This document shows, piece by piece, positions 10,314 through 23,495 of a stretch of DNA of 64,000 nt. The position numbers and the translations under genes are program-made. This stretch comes from Alisma plantago-aquatica. Taxonomy: Eukaryota; Streptophyta; Magnoliopsida; Alismatales; Alismataceae. Each line of letters opens with the position of its first letter. The first letter of the stretch is position 1. Where the stretch lies: NCBI GenBank assembly GCA_963693085.1, contig OY856412.1, forward strand, positions 1,064,785,744 to 1,064,849,743, given 5' to 3'. The notes under the pieces are model-generated. The model did no database searches. It was given only the letters and a program-made list of their open reading frames with translations, and was not told where the DNA came from.

Positions 10314-12234
10314 CAATCACTAATCCCTTCAACCTCCACATGTACGTGGCTTTACTTGTCCTCTATGGTTTTGTTCTATTTGTTTCCCAATCTTCAACTC
10401 AGTCAATAAATCAACATTAAGGCGGTGCCCCAATAAATCAGAACTGAGTCAATCCTGGATTCAGTTTTTATTTGTTTTGTTTCCCCAATTATTGTGTTAA
10501 ACAATTATTTATTAATGAGGCTTTGAACTAGTCCCCTATATAAACGGCGGACTTTTGGATAATGCATGCACTTTTGATTTGATTCTGAATCACAAAGAAG
10601 GTTTCCGATGTGCGGAGAAGTCTGTTCTGCAACGGACCCAATGTGCTGAGTAGCCTTACTTTGTGACAGTGGAGGTTCTTTGTGTGCCGAGCAGTGTACG
10701 TGCAACAACATATATATATCCTGCAATCGTAGACAGACAAATTGTGCTATGTAATTGTGTAACAAAGTGCAGTTAGGACTCCAATTGTCACTTTAATTGA
10801 TTGGTTTATATTTTTTTTTCTCACAAGTTATTGTGCTATTGCACGGTCTCTTTCTCCTAGCAGCGATGTTGCTTCATACGAACAACTATGCCCCTATGTC
10901 CAATTAGTTTGATATCTATAGGCACCGTCGTTGGCATTTCAGATCAGCAGTGGACCAGACAATATATATTTGGTTTTAGATCCTGGCATCTGGCATCAAA
11001 CAACCAGTAAATTCTGAATAAAGATGCATATCTCTTTTTCTTTCCACTCTGATAGTTTTTCCATACAAAAGTGACATGGTGGTGACGTTTATGCTTAAAC
11101 ACATGTCTAAATTATTGGTATCACTTTCTTTGTTAAATTTTTTTTTCTTTGCGACGTTCTTTCAATAGTTTTTATTTGACATAATCATATACATGCTTAA
11201 AAAAATTATATATTTTTTATTCTACTCCATAATTATACGTTCGTCAGTGTTTCTTTGTAGGTTACAATAAGAAACTGAATGATATATTATAATTTTATTT
11301 TTTTTACTCATATTATGACCGATAGAGATTAGTTTACTAATGACAGTAAAGGAACTTGTGCCTCATCTAGTTTCAAGTCCTGACTCCGCTACCAACAATT
11401 CAGGTGTCAAATTGTTCATATTCAACACATCCTCTATGACTCCGGGAAATTAGACACAACTAGAAACTATTATCAAGTTGCATCCCCGGGTGTCTGGTCC
11501 CTTCAAGGCATTTGGCTGTGTTTGACAAACACTATTGATGCATTGCAACAACATAACAAGTGTATCCAAATTAAAACAGTATGGTGCTTTCAACAATCCA
11601 AAATAATGTTTCCGACACATTTAGCCAACCATAGGTATGTAATTTACTTCTATTCCGGTCAGTTTTTTCCAGCAGCATACTTAGCTATATCCTATCTTTT
11701 TTATTTTTTGGCAACCAAAGACGGCCTAAGGGACTTCAACACATCCTACCCCAACTAATACGTGACGGCTAGATAAATAAGGCCAAAGGAAGAATATTAC
11801 AACAATATGTCTATGTTGTATTTATTTATTTCACAAACCCTCTTATATTTTGATTGCAACATATTGAACTCCATAAAAAACCTATATTATTTTACATATT
11901 CTTGATAAATAAAAGGGTTTATACATTCTTGTGATTTTAGACTATTGGACTGTGTTGGTTTTCTTTAGCCTCTACCATCAATGCACTAATAATATTTTCT
12001 TGAGACTCACACTACCACATCCTAACTTGTCAAATTTTGTGAACTTTTTAGTGTTGCATTGTTGTTGTTTTTGTGCACTTTTCATCCTCTCCCTCTCTCT
12101 ATATATATATGTATATATATATATGTATATATATTTGTATTATAATATTCTACTAGATAGGAAAAAATATAATTTTTATAATTTTCAAAACTTGTGATTA
12201 CTTCATTACTCTTATAATGTTTCTACTTTGACAG
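10314..12234. other. AT-rich sequence 3' of the PLATZ relic
   Basis: No gene or element borders recognised. The first few hundred bases may be PLATZ 3' untranslated or downstream sequence; the rest has long A/T runs and an irregular (TA) stretch near 12100-12140. Confidence 0.35.
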
Positions 12235-12344
12235 GTGGAGTGGACTATCTATTTTCTTGTGTCTCGACTTTTGAAAAAAGTAGGCGTGTGGTTGAGAATT
12301 TCCAGAAACTAATCAGATCCATATCTAAGCATTTTCTTGTTGAA
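12235..12344 (+). pseudogene. Possible PIF/Harbinger transposase exon relic
   Basis: A 110-base block bounded by ACAG and GTAC can be read as 'SRRVVENFQKLIRSISKHF'. This is only loosely like the segment ahead of the DDE domain in plant Harbinger transposases, where an 'RFQ.SGETISR.F' pattern is usual. No DDE domain or terminal repeat accompanies it. The call rests on weak similarity. Confidence 0.2.
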
Positions 12345-12552
12345 GGTACTCTAAAAACATATTATTATGGTCTTCATAGAATCATATTTATATGTATAGC
12401 TTCTGTGTTTATTTAATGTATTCATTTATTTACATGATTTTATAATTTTTTTAATGTATTCATTTATTTACATGATTTTCTAAAATGTTATTTAACCAAT
12501 TAACAAAATAATTATGTTTCGGCATAGCTTTTATAAGCTTGTTGCGAACAAA

Positions 12553-12969
<417 letters not shown>

Positions 12970-12974
12970 TATAT

Positions 12975-12987
12975 GGGTATATCTTCG

Positions 12988-13033
<46 letters not shown>

Positions 13034-13119
13034 TCATTACATATATGTGTCATCCCATTACAAAACTGATGCACGGGTAGTGAATCTTAGTTACCCGCAC
13101 GAGTAGCGAATATATACCC
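12975..13119. mobile_element. Internally deleted copy of the same hairpin MITE
   Basis: It begins with the same GGGTATATCTTCGCTACCC, then passes into about 35 bases of TA repeat in place of the left arm and loop, and resumes with the right arm from 'gtctcattacatatatgtg' to 'tatataccc'. Only the right half and the left tip survive. Confidence 0.6.
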
Positions 13120-13313
13120 TATATATATATATTCATCATATTTTGATTAGAAATAACATCAATTTATTCATCATATATATATATATATGTATATATATTC
13201 ATCATATTTTGTCTTTAGTTAACTATGTAACTTGATTGTGTGTAGAAAACGATATTATGTTGTAGATTTATTTATTATTTAATAAAAAAAATTTACAATT
13301 ATTTGAAGGTGCC

Positions 13314-16300
13314 ATGGAAATGAGAAATGATTATATCCAAGATAAAAGTTGGATGTATAGATGCAATTCTAAATATGATCGGCTCAATGATTTGCATTTT
13401 TGTAAAGGTGTGGAGTTTTTTTTAGAAATGGTATTTAAAGATAATGTGAACTCAGAAAAGCTATTCCCTTGTAAAAGTTGTGAGAACACAATTTACCAAT
13501 GTTTAGATATCATTAGACATCATTTATTGTGCAATGGCTTTTTTGAACAATACACGATATGGAAATATCATGGGGAGAATGTTGATACATGTATACCAGG
13601 CAATATGAGCAATGTTGATATGTTGAAAATGCTAAATGATGTGATGGCTAATTATTCAGAGGTTAATAAATCTGATGATTCAACTAGAAATCAGCAAGAT
13701 GATGAAGAACATTTAAAAAACTTTGAAGAAATGATGCAAGATGCTAATACTCCTCTATACCCAAATTGTCCTATCTCTAAATTTGATGTTATACTTGCTT
13801 TGTGGAAGATGAAATGTGATAACAAGTGGAGTAAGAAGGGTGCTTCTGATGTTTTAGAATTTATTCACAAAATCCTCCCTCCAAATAATGAACTTCCAAA
13901 AAACTGGTATGACTGTAAAAAGGTTATGAACAATTTATGTCTCAAATGTAAGAAGATCCACGCATGTTCTAATGATTGTATGTTGTATTATGGAGAAAAT
14001 GAGAAATTAAACCAGTGTCCAAAATGCAATAAGTCTAGATGGATTTGTTCTACGGAAAAGAAAAAGAAAGTACCTACAAAGCTCGTCCGCTATTTCCCTT
14101 TAATTCCAAGACTGATAAGGTTGTATATGTGTAGCACTACTGCTAGTCTAATGACCTGGCACAAAAAGGCTCCACCTAATAAGAAGGGAGAGATGAGTCA
14201 TCCTAGAGATTCTAAAGCTTGGAGACACTTTGATGAAAAACACCCTTTGTTTAGCAATGAAGCACGTAATGTTCTACTAGGGCTAGAAACTGATGGATTT
14301 AGTCCTTTTAACATGACCAAGGGTAGTAATCATTCAATATGGCCTGTGATTCTTATGGTGTACAATTTTCCTCCTTGGTTTTGTTTGGATCAATCTTACT
14401 TTATGTTGACGCTTATAATTGATGGTCTTAAAATGCCAAGGGATATAGATATATATATCTTCGGCCTTTAATTGATGAGTTGAAAATATTATGGTTTGAT
14501 GGGGTAAAGACATATGATTCTTCTACTAGTGAAAACTTCATCATGCGTGCATCTTTATTATAGACAATCAGTGACTTTCCCGCATATGCCATGTTGTCTG
14601 GGTGGAGCACAAAAGGACACAAAGCATGCCCTTTATGTCATGTTCATAGTGGATTTATTTACCTTCCCGCCAGTAAGAAGGTTGCATATCTAAGGCATCG
14701 CCGATTTTTACCAACTAATCATCCATGGCGTAAGGATATTAAGAATTTTAATGGTAGTTTTGAGCTGGAGCCTGCTCCAAAACCTTTAACCGGTGAAGAG
14801 ATAGAAAACCTTTTACATGATTATGATCACACTTTGTTCATAAAAAGTGGATGGAAAAAGAAGAGCATTTTTTTGAGCTACCCTACTGGAAGAGATTGCT
14901 AATACGTCACAATTTAGATGTGATGCATATTGAAAAAATATTTGTGAAAATATTTTAAATTGGTTTCTTGAGCAAGATGGGAAAGCTAGAGATCTTAATT
15001 CAAGACTTAACCTGGAGGCAATGGGAGTAAGAAGGTCCTTGTGGATTAAGACATCAAGTAACACAAAAAATCTATTCTTCCTTGTACATCTTATAATATG
15101 ACAAATGAGGAAATAGATATTTTTCTTAAAGTCTTGAAGGATTTGAAACTGCCTTACGGTTTTTCCTCTAATATTTCAAAAAAAAAAATTCAGCAATATG
15201 ATAAGAAGATTGGAGTACTAAAAAGCCATGATCATCATATCCTTATGCAACAACTTTTGCCTTTGGCTTTAAGAACAACAATATCCAAATCTGTTGTAAT
15301 GGTGATGTGAGTTGGCCTCATTTTTCAAGGAAATTTGTTATAAAGTTATTGACGTCAGAAAGATGGAGCAATTAGAAAAACAAATTCCAATAACCATTTG
15401 CAAGCTTGAAAGAATCTTTCCCCTGACATTCTTTGATGTAAGTGTGCACTTGTCGGTTCATTTGGTTATGGAAGCTAAAATTGCAAGTCCCGTATATTTT
15501 AGATGCATGTATCCCATTGAAAGATATTTATTTCGGCTCAAAAACTATATTCATAATAAACATAGATCGGAGGGTTCTATTTCTGAAGCTTATTTGATAG
15601 AGGAAGCTGTCACTTTTTGCTCTCGATTCAAGAATAATGCAATTACAAGACTAGATAATCCAAAGAGATATCTTGAAGGCCCAATTGGTGCTGGAGTAGA
15701 ATGTATGTTGTCTAAAGAGGAGCTAGTTCAAGCACATCGATTTGTGTTATTTAATACAGATGAAATACAACCTTATTTAAAGTACGTTTACTATTCATCT
15801 CTATTAAATTTATATGGTCAAGCCTAACTCATTGATGTAGGGTTCATAAAAGATGTTTACAAGCCCAACATCCTAACTGGACTGATTTACAAATTCAAAA
15901 AGAGCAAAAAAAAAGTTTATCTATTGGTTTAAGGAACATGTGAGTCATTCAACAAATTTAGAAATCCAACTCATAAATTATTCTAATATAAATTATGTAT
16001 GGCTTTTCCAGAAATCGTCATTAGATGAATCTAGCGACCTTCCAGAAGATCTAAAATCTTTATCTTGTGGTCCTAAAATTGAGATATGTTCATACAAAGG
16101 ATATTTTGTTAATGGCTATAAATTTGAGGTGAAAGAAAGAGAAAGTAGGAGACTCACACAAAATAGTGGAGTGGTGACTACTGGAGATGATGGGAGCATA
16201 TATTATGGATCATTGGTAGACATCATAGAGGTTGCCTATTCTAGTAGTATATTGTTGCACCTATTTAAATGTACATGGTATGATACAAAATATGGGTGTC

Positions 16301-16659
16301 ATAAAGATGAATTTCAATTTACTATGATCGATACTTGTCAAAGAAGCTTTGCAGATGAGCCATTCATTTTTCCATCACTAGCACAACAAGTGTACTACTC
16401 AGTTGATCCTGAATTTCAAGATTGGAGTGTTGCTTGTCATTGGCGGCCGAGGCATACATATGGTAGTCCCAATTACCCTTGTAACAATGAAGATGACGAA
16501 TTGATCAGTACAACTACGGATCCTACTAGTTTTGTTGATCAAAGCATTGATACCAACACTAGTGAATTATGGTCTAGATCAGACATGACAGATAATATAC
16601 TAGTAGACACCTCATTGGTAGATAAAGTAAGAAGAAGGTTAAAAAGAAAATTTACTTAA
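13314..16659 (+). pseudogene. TNP2-type CACTA transposase, decayed
   Basis: The catalytic transposase that would cut element ends. In order: transposase-associated domain near the start with 'CKSCENT' and 'IRHHLLCNGF'; the tnp2 domain (Transposase_21) including 'KKIHACSNDCMLYYGENEKL', 'CPKCNKSRW', then 'LSGWSTKGHKACPLC' after a break; DUF4218-like block 'LKSHDHHILMQQLLPLALR' and 'CMYPIERYLFRLKNYI'; C-terminal DUF4216-like block 'YYGSLVDIIEVAY'. Lesions: a 2-base gain in a TA run near 14455 shifts the frame; TAG at 14561 replaces a codon; a T-run near 14870 is one base short; further shifts lie near 14935 and 15065; and there are stops at about 15308, 15825 and beyond. It parallels 51471-54719. 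Non-functional. Confidence 0.9.
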
Positions 16660-16744
16660 GGTAGAAATAAATCTTAATTATACATGTAATTCATTTATTT
16701 CATTTATTTATTGATTATTATATATATATTACTAATCTTGCAGG

Positions 16745-19700
16745 ATCATGCCTCAGAACGGGAAAACAAGGCCACTGCACTCTCTTCTACAATCATGTCC
16801 ACCAAGTGATGTGAATCATGCCAATGAGAATGAGATAAATATTTCCCAAGGTAATGTTCTAAGAGTTAATATGTTTACATGTTTATGGTAAATTTTAAGT
16901 ATACTATAAAACATATGAAACTTGGAAATTAATTTATAGGTTGTCAGTCAAGCTCTTCTCTTAATTTGAGTGAGCCATTATGTAACCTTTCAAGTATGTG
17001 TTTAAACAATTTTTTCATTATACTTACTATTTATTAATCATTTATTATTATGTATATTATAGGAATAAAAAATCCTCATATAAAGAAGTTGAAAACAACT
17101 ACCCAATTTGAACATACAAAATCAACATTACATCAACAAGTTGAAGAGCAAGTGCCAAGTGATGTTGCAAGGTTTGAGGATTTCATACCTCCAATAGGTA
17201 TTCATTTGTTGAACATATTATTGAGATGATAGCTTATATAGATAAATTATTATTATGTTGGTTAATCTATTGCCATGTTCTTTATTTTTGCTTTTTCATT
17301 TCTACCAGATCTTTTTAGAGAACCATTTGCAAAAGTATTTCAAAATGTCAACAAAGAGCATCAAGATTTATCTCAAAGTGCATTTGCACAATGGCTTGTG
17401 GATCAATTCCTTCGTAGTTCTCAAGACAGTAGAGTGACAATAACCTCAGAAGAAGTTGGAAAGTCATTCGGTCTGGTTACAAAATTCATGGCTGACTTTG
17501 TCTTGTTATTTCAAATTTCAGCTATACATATATTAAGCATTTTCCTTTTGCAGAAGCAAACCAAACTAGGATGTTAGGCAACACAAATCATTTTCTTTTG
17601 GAATCAAATAAAGAAGTGGAAGAGAGATTTGGCACAAATATGCATAGAAACTCTAATGTGGAAAGTGAGAATGCACCGGATGTAGTATCACTTTTTACCT
17701 TGAGTTAAGAAAAAATTTCTGAATTTAGACTTGTTCCTTAAAAATTTGATATTTTTTCTTGTAGATAAAGACCAACTATTTTTACATCACACTAGGAGGG
17801 AATACAATGAACATCAAGTCCTTGATAATTCAAAGTTTAAAGTTGGAGTGATTGCTGGTAAAAAAGATATTATTATACTTTCTAGTATCATTATTTCATA
17901 GAATTTAACTTGGTATATATGAGTTTGGGTTATAAGTGTAGACCTCTTTATGGATCCTACAGAAAATGTTGTTGGTTTTCTTCTTAATGAGTATCTCCCC
18001 GTTCCTCACAATCTGTATAGCAACACTGGTTTAGAAATTGGGAATACATCTGGTTTGGATTACTTTTACATTTATTTATGAAAATTGTGATACTTTTAGT
18101 TTTATTTTTCCTTAAAATATAAAAATTTCCTTTTAGTAGATGATCCAATAATTGTACATGACACAAGGAGGTCACCAATCGAACATCATTCCATTAGTAG
18201 TCAAAATGAGGACGTTGGAGATGGTTCTGGTATAAATATAGTTTCTTATGAAGTCTCATGAATTTATTTTTGTAAAATTCAAGCTTAGTTCTTAAGTGAG
18301 TTTTACATATAGGTCACTTTAGGGATTCTAGAGGGTTGTGTGTAAATGATGACAATGATCATTGTCCCTTTCCACAACAACCCCAAGGACTATCCAAGCA
18401 AATGATATCTCAACTCCCATTGGACTTAGGTAATCAATATGTTTTATTTATTACACCACAACTATCTTTCCATAGTGAAACCTTTTTTTTCATGTAGATG
18501 CCTCCAACTCTAGAGAAACTAACTTGCAAGGAAACAAAAGGCCGCATGATGTTCACTTTGTTAGGCCCACTCCAAGTCAACCAAATGAAAGAGTGGTTAC
18601 ACGATCATTGGGTATACATCTCGTTTTATTTTTTGTCTCAATCTCTATAATGTTACATGATTTTACTTAATTATTGCAGCTCGGAATGAAGTTCCAAAAA
18701 AGTGTCACAGAGGTTCAACTAAGTTAAGCTCGTGTCGTCCTAAAAAGGGGGAAGTATACAAGTGTTTCTTTCAATGTGGTGCTCCATTTGGTGATGAGGG
18801 AAAGAAGCTTACTAATTATCTTGGGGTGTATGCAAAGAATGGTATGCTTTTTCCACTTCATAAGGAATGGGACAAAGAACATCTAGTAGGATTTGAAAAG
18901 GTCATGGAAGATGTAATGGTATGTATTTTATATGTAGAACTCTTACTAAAGTAAATAAAATTTATGCCATGACTAAATTTATGATTTCAGAATGACTTCA
19001 CATTTTTCATGTTGGATTGAGAGTTGGTTTCCAACGTAGAAGGCGTTGAATATCCAATTTCAAATATGGAACTAGTAACTAATTGGTGTTATGGAAAAAT
19101 GCAAAAGAAAGTTAGATCATGGAGAAATATCCTGAAGGAGAAAGTTGGTGACCTTAAGAATCCAAATCAAGCATTTAAAAAATCCCCAGACAGTAGAGTT
19201 TCAGATGATGCATGGGAAAAGTTATTGGAGTACTGGAAGTCACCTGAAAAAATGGTTAGAATGTGTTTGTACATTCATTTCCTTAAGACAAGTAAGTGTT
19301 TGAGTAATTTTTCTGTATATTGTTGATATATAGAGCGAGTGTGAAAAAAATAAGACTAGTCGTGGGGCTCCTCGTCCCACTCATACCACAGGAGAAAAAT
19401 CGTATGCACGCTACTATCATGAATCGGTATGTACATTTACACATATATTACTTAGTTATGTTTCTTTACTTCTCAATTGTATTCAATATTTTTTCTTGTA
19501 CTTTTTAGGTTGAAAAGAATGCTATATCTTCTGATTGTGAGGCACATCTCAAGTACCATCTAGATAAACATGATAATTATCCAAATGAATACACCAAACA
19601 AAAATGTGTAAGCTCTAAAAACATTGACATAGTCATTTTTGGTTGCTTTACAATTTCGTTTATCACTCAATTGATTATTTTTAGGAAGAAATTTCTAAGA

Positions 19701-19823
19701 AATGTGTTGAGCGGAAATTGGAAAAGTCAAAGAACAGTTTACTTTTCAATCAAGTACTTGATGACGTATATGGTCCGCATACTGGTGGATATGAGAGGGG
19801 GTATGGGGGTGGAGTTTCAACAT
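16745..19823 (+). pseudogene. TnpA-like (Transposase_24) gene of the old CACTA, multi-exon
   Basis: Several small exons follow the transposase in the same direction. The clearest are 18680-18918, 18991-19254 (Trp/Lys-rich, 'SDDAWEKLLEYWKSPEKM'), 19335-19426 ('PTHTTGEKSYARYYHES', the equivalent of the conserved 'PHTSGTKSFA' block), 19509-19607 and 19685-19823 ('VLDDVYGPHTGGY'). This is the plant Ptta/En/Spm Transposase_24 family, whose En/Spm member binds subterminal repeats. A TGA at 19018-19020 and an early stop at about 19821 break it. Unlike the gene at 54843-58287 it shows no Ulp1 domain. Exons before 18680 are guessed from alternating coding-like blocks and are less certain. Confidence 0.65.
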
Positions 19824-20965
19824 GAAGATTAAAGCAAGCTCATTTGCAGTGTGTGAAGATGCAACCATATCTTTTGCAACAATCTCGTATTTTGCAACTA
19901 GAAGCTCAAGTCTCTCTCTTAAATGAAAAACTACGTCAAGTAATACTTGCTTATACATGTTTTCTTGAGTTTATGAGTGTCCGAATTTTTTTTAAAATAA
20001 GTTGATACCATTTTATAGATAACTCAAGGAGGAGCAGTGAATTCAACTCGTCATTTGCAAACATCAAGTAGTCATAATGGTAGTCAGGTATATTTATCAG
20101 TCACTACTAATATTCATGAATGTCTAGACCTAAACCACGTGAATATATGTGATTTGTATTATATATCTTTGTAGGAATACCTATCATCACCTCATTTTCC
20201 TAATTATGAGACCTAAATGGTTCCCATGAAGATGATTATCTTTTTTTTGCGAACTGGAACATGATGAATTTGTTATCGAGCAACAACTCTTGGAAACTTG
20301 TCAAGTTGAGGTTGTTGAGGTAGGCTTCAGTGCAACATTTTATTTGCTAGATCAGTAACTACATAAGTATTATTGTGTTACTCCTTTACCCAATACAATA
20401 TGTATACAAAACTCATGGTTAATGATGAAAAAAAGGAGCTTTACATGAGCCCATAGGTAAATACTTGTGTTGGCTGATTTTATATAGTGTAATCTTTCTT
20501 GAGTTTTGGTGTGTGATTTTCTAAACAGTAGAAAACTATATCACCATGGGTTGTAACTTGGAAGGGAAACCATGATGAGGTGCAAATGGAGATTAGTTTG
20601 GCATGAAATCATATTAGAATCAGAAAATTTACTCTGATATGTCTGAGATTATGGCTTTATGTCAGTATTATAAATTTCACATAGTCTGTTCAGGGGAATG
20701 CATTTGGCTGCGTGAACGTATCATATATCCCAACTACACCTTATTAATCTAAAATTATACAAATGCGAGGAGAGTGATTGCTTTTTGACAACACATCAAA
20801 AATCTTTGTCATAGTTTCAATTTTATGATAGATGATAAACTATGTTTATTTTTAAAGCATGTACCAGCAGTATCCATAAATATGTTTTTTTATATGTGCT
20901 CAAATTATATTGTTGGACTAAAAGAGCATAGACATGTTCTCTGGATAGGAGTCACACTTATAAGT
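19824..20965. other. 3' flank of the old CACTA, unassigned
   Basis: Possible further small exons of the TnpA-like gene (for example around 19890-19935 and 20030-20090), then AT-rich sequence. No clear CACTA terminus. The last bases, 'cacttataagtg' near 20954, abut permease sequence and could be a worn terminal repeat. Confidence 0.35.
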
Positions 20966-21094
20966 GGCTCCTAGAACCAGAATGGCTCGTAGAACCCGAA
21001 CCCTGTTAACAGGTTCCCTGGAGTCCCGACATATCTAAATGTCACGTACCTAAAACATCCACATCCAAGGTAGAAAGAAAGTCGTGGTGAGTAG
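20966..21094 (-). pseudogene. AAP amino acid permease relic, distal piece left of the nested insertion
   Basis: Read on the minus strand from 21094 this gives 'LTTTFF', a frameshifted 'CGC..Y' block and then 'PGNLLTGFGFYEPFW', a segment conserved in plant amino acid permeases. It continues directly the reading of the larger permease piece, which stops at 60898, with an AGTA-containing duplication (AGTAG / AGTAC) at the two sides of the 39.8-kb insertion. It breaks off at about 20966, so the C-terminal membrane segments are missing. Confidence 0.8.
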
Positions 21095-22219
21095 TGTTAG
21101 ATAATTTAGGTGTAAATGTCATTACATGCAACAAAAAACAATTGTAAATAATTAACAATTAAAGGTAGATCAAGATAAGATATATAAGAAAACATTGTAG
21201 GAGAACATAAATAAATGAGTAAAAAACTCTTGATCGGATCGTCCCGTTGAGAAACAAGACACATATATTTATATACGTATATATATACTGAAAGAAATCA
21301 TTGCCTTGCAATCCTTCAGATAAGCGATATTCTTTCAGTCCATCCAGTCATTAAGAATGCAGCAAAGTCTATATCCTTGGCTCGTCTCGCTAATGCTTGA
21401 TGCCAGGTCACTCCGCATGTCTACTTGCATTTAACGTCGCTCTTTCGGCACGTCAAATTGACGCCGAAATATTTGCACCACCAGTGCAGCCTAGCGATCG
21501 CAGGTACCACCACCCGGACATATCGTGTCAAAGGAATAGAAGGACGACATTGTTCGTCTCATTTACGAGAAGGATCTCCATGAGACAACTTTTCCGAATA
21601 CTCACTTCATTCTGAAGACAAGTCTCCACAAAGCAGCAATTCAGATGGGCGAAGGAAAAGAAAAGAAACACTCCGTCAAAGGGACACATCTCTCATTTTT
21701 TGCAAACGGCGGCTGACGGCTGTGCGTTTTGTGTAGAGAGGCTGAATTCATTGTGTGTCCAACCCTATTGACATGTTTCCCTTTTTATAACCCTTTTACG
21801 CCCCACGTCCAAATCCTAAACGGACACAATCACTCGATCATTCTTGTACACGAAACGTACATGTATTTACCGTTAAGGAAAGGAGACCATTAATTATATA
21901 TAAATAATTAACTTCACCTCTTATTCACATAACAGAATGTTACTGAACAATTTCAAAATTGTACACGAAACATACATATCTTAATCGTTAAGGAAAGGAG
22001 ACCATTAATTATATAAATAATTAACTTCATCTCTTATTCACATAATGGAAAGATGCTAAAATGTTTCATAAAGATACAATTAATTAAATTAATAATTAAT
22101 AACGTGATTATCTTTTTATACAAAAGGAGTAACTTACGTTCCTTTCCATTATATATTTGTTGCACTACATTGGGCTTAACCCATACTAAATAATAGCTGT
22201 AAAAGCTATATATCTAACA
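21095..22219 (-). repeat. Left LTR (3' LTR) of copia A, 1125 bp
   Basis: TG...CA ends. It matches 35857-36827 plus 60736-60897 throughout, including the 72-codon plus-strand frame near 21397-21615 that reappears at 36162-36380. That frame is antisense to the element and is taken as chance, not a gene. Confidence 0.9.
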
Positions 22220-22231
22220 ATCCCCCACAAA
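22220..22231 (-). promoter_or_regulatory. Polypurine tract of copia A
   Basis: On the minus strand TTTGTGGGGGAT lies immediately before the LTR, the usual second-strand primer of plant copia elements ('GTGGGGGATTG'). It fixes the orientation of element A. Confidence 0.75.
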
Positions 22232-23495
22232 GTCCAATGTGTAGTGTCCTGCCAAACAGTCCTCCATTCTATGCTTTCAGTAGATACCTTTGGGTTTGAA
22301 TCTACCTGAGTTATCCAACGTAGACTCCCACAGGAACTAAGTGAACTAAAGTCTTGAACTTGAACCTTAGTTGTAAGAGTATCAGTTGGTAACAACATAA
22401 TAAAGACATGGCAGTAAAGAAGTAAAACGATGCTTTAAAGGCCATGCATCCTAATCAGGGAATCTTGATTGATATAGGAAACAACCCTATTCCTTGTTGT
22501 GGCCCACAAAACATCAATCATTTAGTTGAAGTCTCCAAGGATGTACTTCTAGCATCCTGTCCTAGGACTTGACTCCATTTAGAGACTAATATCTTACTAA
22601 CTTGCAGCTTATGACACTAAATAGGTTTTCAGGGGAGAGACACACAGATGCATGAAGTATCAAAAAATTTACATAGTGTCATCAATTCACCCGACAACTT
22701 GTTATTACCACGTTGAACCCAATTCATGGGATCTCCATTCTTTTGGGTTGGGTTGCTACTGCCTATGAATAAGAAGGGGTTTCAGCCCCATCCCCAACCT
22801 GAATTTCTCAACTAATGTCATATTAAGACATATAGTCAAAGGATTGGCTTTATAAGAAAAACGAAAGGTACATACGTAGTTAAGCCTTGACCCCACAAGA
22901 CACTAACTTCCTTACAGACATAAGTCTAACTTGGATGTGTCAATGTTGTTTTATTATACTTGTCAATCTTTATATCTTTTATAGTTGTATTGTTATTAAT
23001 ATGAAATGAAATTGCAGGAATCATATTTATTTTTAATATCTAACTTAGATTAAAATCTATGCAGCCATTCAATATCCAATTCAATTTCATATATAAAACA
23101 CCCAACTAAGTTTCATAAGAAGACTAAGACAGTCCATAAAATAACACATTTTCTTATTAGGAAAATATATTACAAGACACCATTACTCCTAGAGTTTATG
23201 ACAAACCGGCATGCATTATTATATCCTTCTACTACCAAAGGATATTTGTCATAATGAATTCAAGGTAACACATTCCCATTACATACCTCAATACTCTATC
23301 AAGAGATTTCTAAATGGGTCTTAGCATGATCATTGGTGTATCTACTCAACTTGCACATAACAAACATAATGTTTGTACATGTGTGGTTCTTAAAATATAT
23401 CAAACTTCCAATATCCAAAAAGTATGATAATTAATTCATTAGAACTTCAGTCACATTCTTATACATGACATTTTGATGAGTTCATATAGAGTATA
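22232..23495 (-). pseudogene. Copia A pol remnant: end of reverse transcriptase and RNase H
   Basis: Minus-strand reading from 23495 gives, with stops and shifts, 'SRYTNDHAKTHLE' and 'RVLRYVMG', then 'YDKYPLVVEGYNNA'. These are decayed forms of the copia 'SRY..NP...HW', 'RVLRYL.GT' and RNase H 'GY.DA' blocks. Below about 22900 no protein similarity is visible. The insertion of element B lies between this piece and the rest of the RT. Confidence 0.65.

Larger units (their letters stand above)
13314..19823 (+). mobile_element. Old CACTA (En/Spm) element body, termini not found
   Basis: A TNP2-type transposase gene followed in the same direction by a TnpA-like gene is the standard CACTA layout. 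Neither terminal inverted repeat could be identified, so the span is that of the recognisable genes only. The right part may run to about 20965, where permease sequence resumes. Many lesions show it is much older than the CACTA at 49143-58911. Confidence 0.75.

Noticed and set aside
12005..12030. 'cactaccacatcc' as a possible left terminus of the old CACTA
   Set aside because: No matching inverted terminus was found downstream and no subterminal repeats follow it.
21397..21615. Frame conserved between both LTRs of copia A (also 36162-36380)
   Set aside because: Same reason: shared LTR sequence, antisense, no family.
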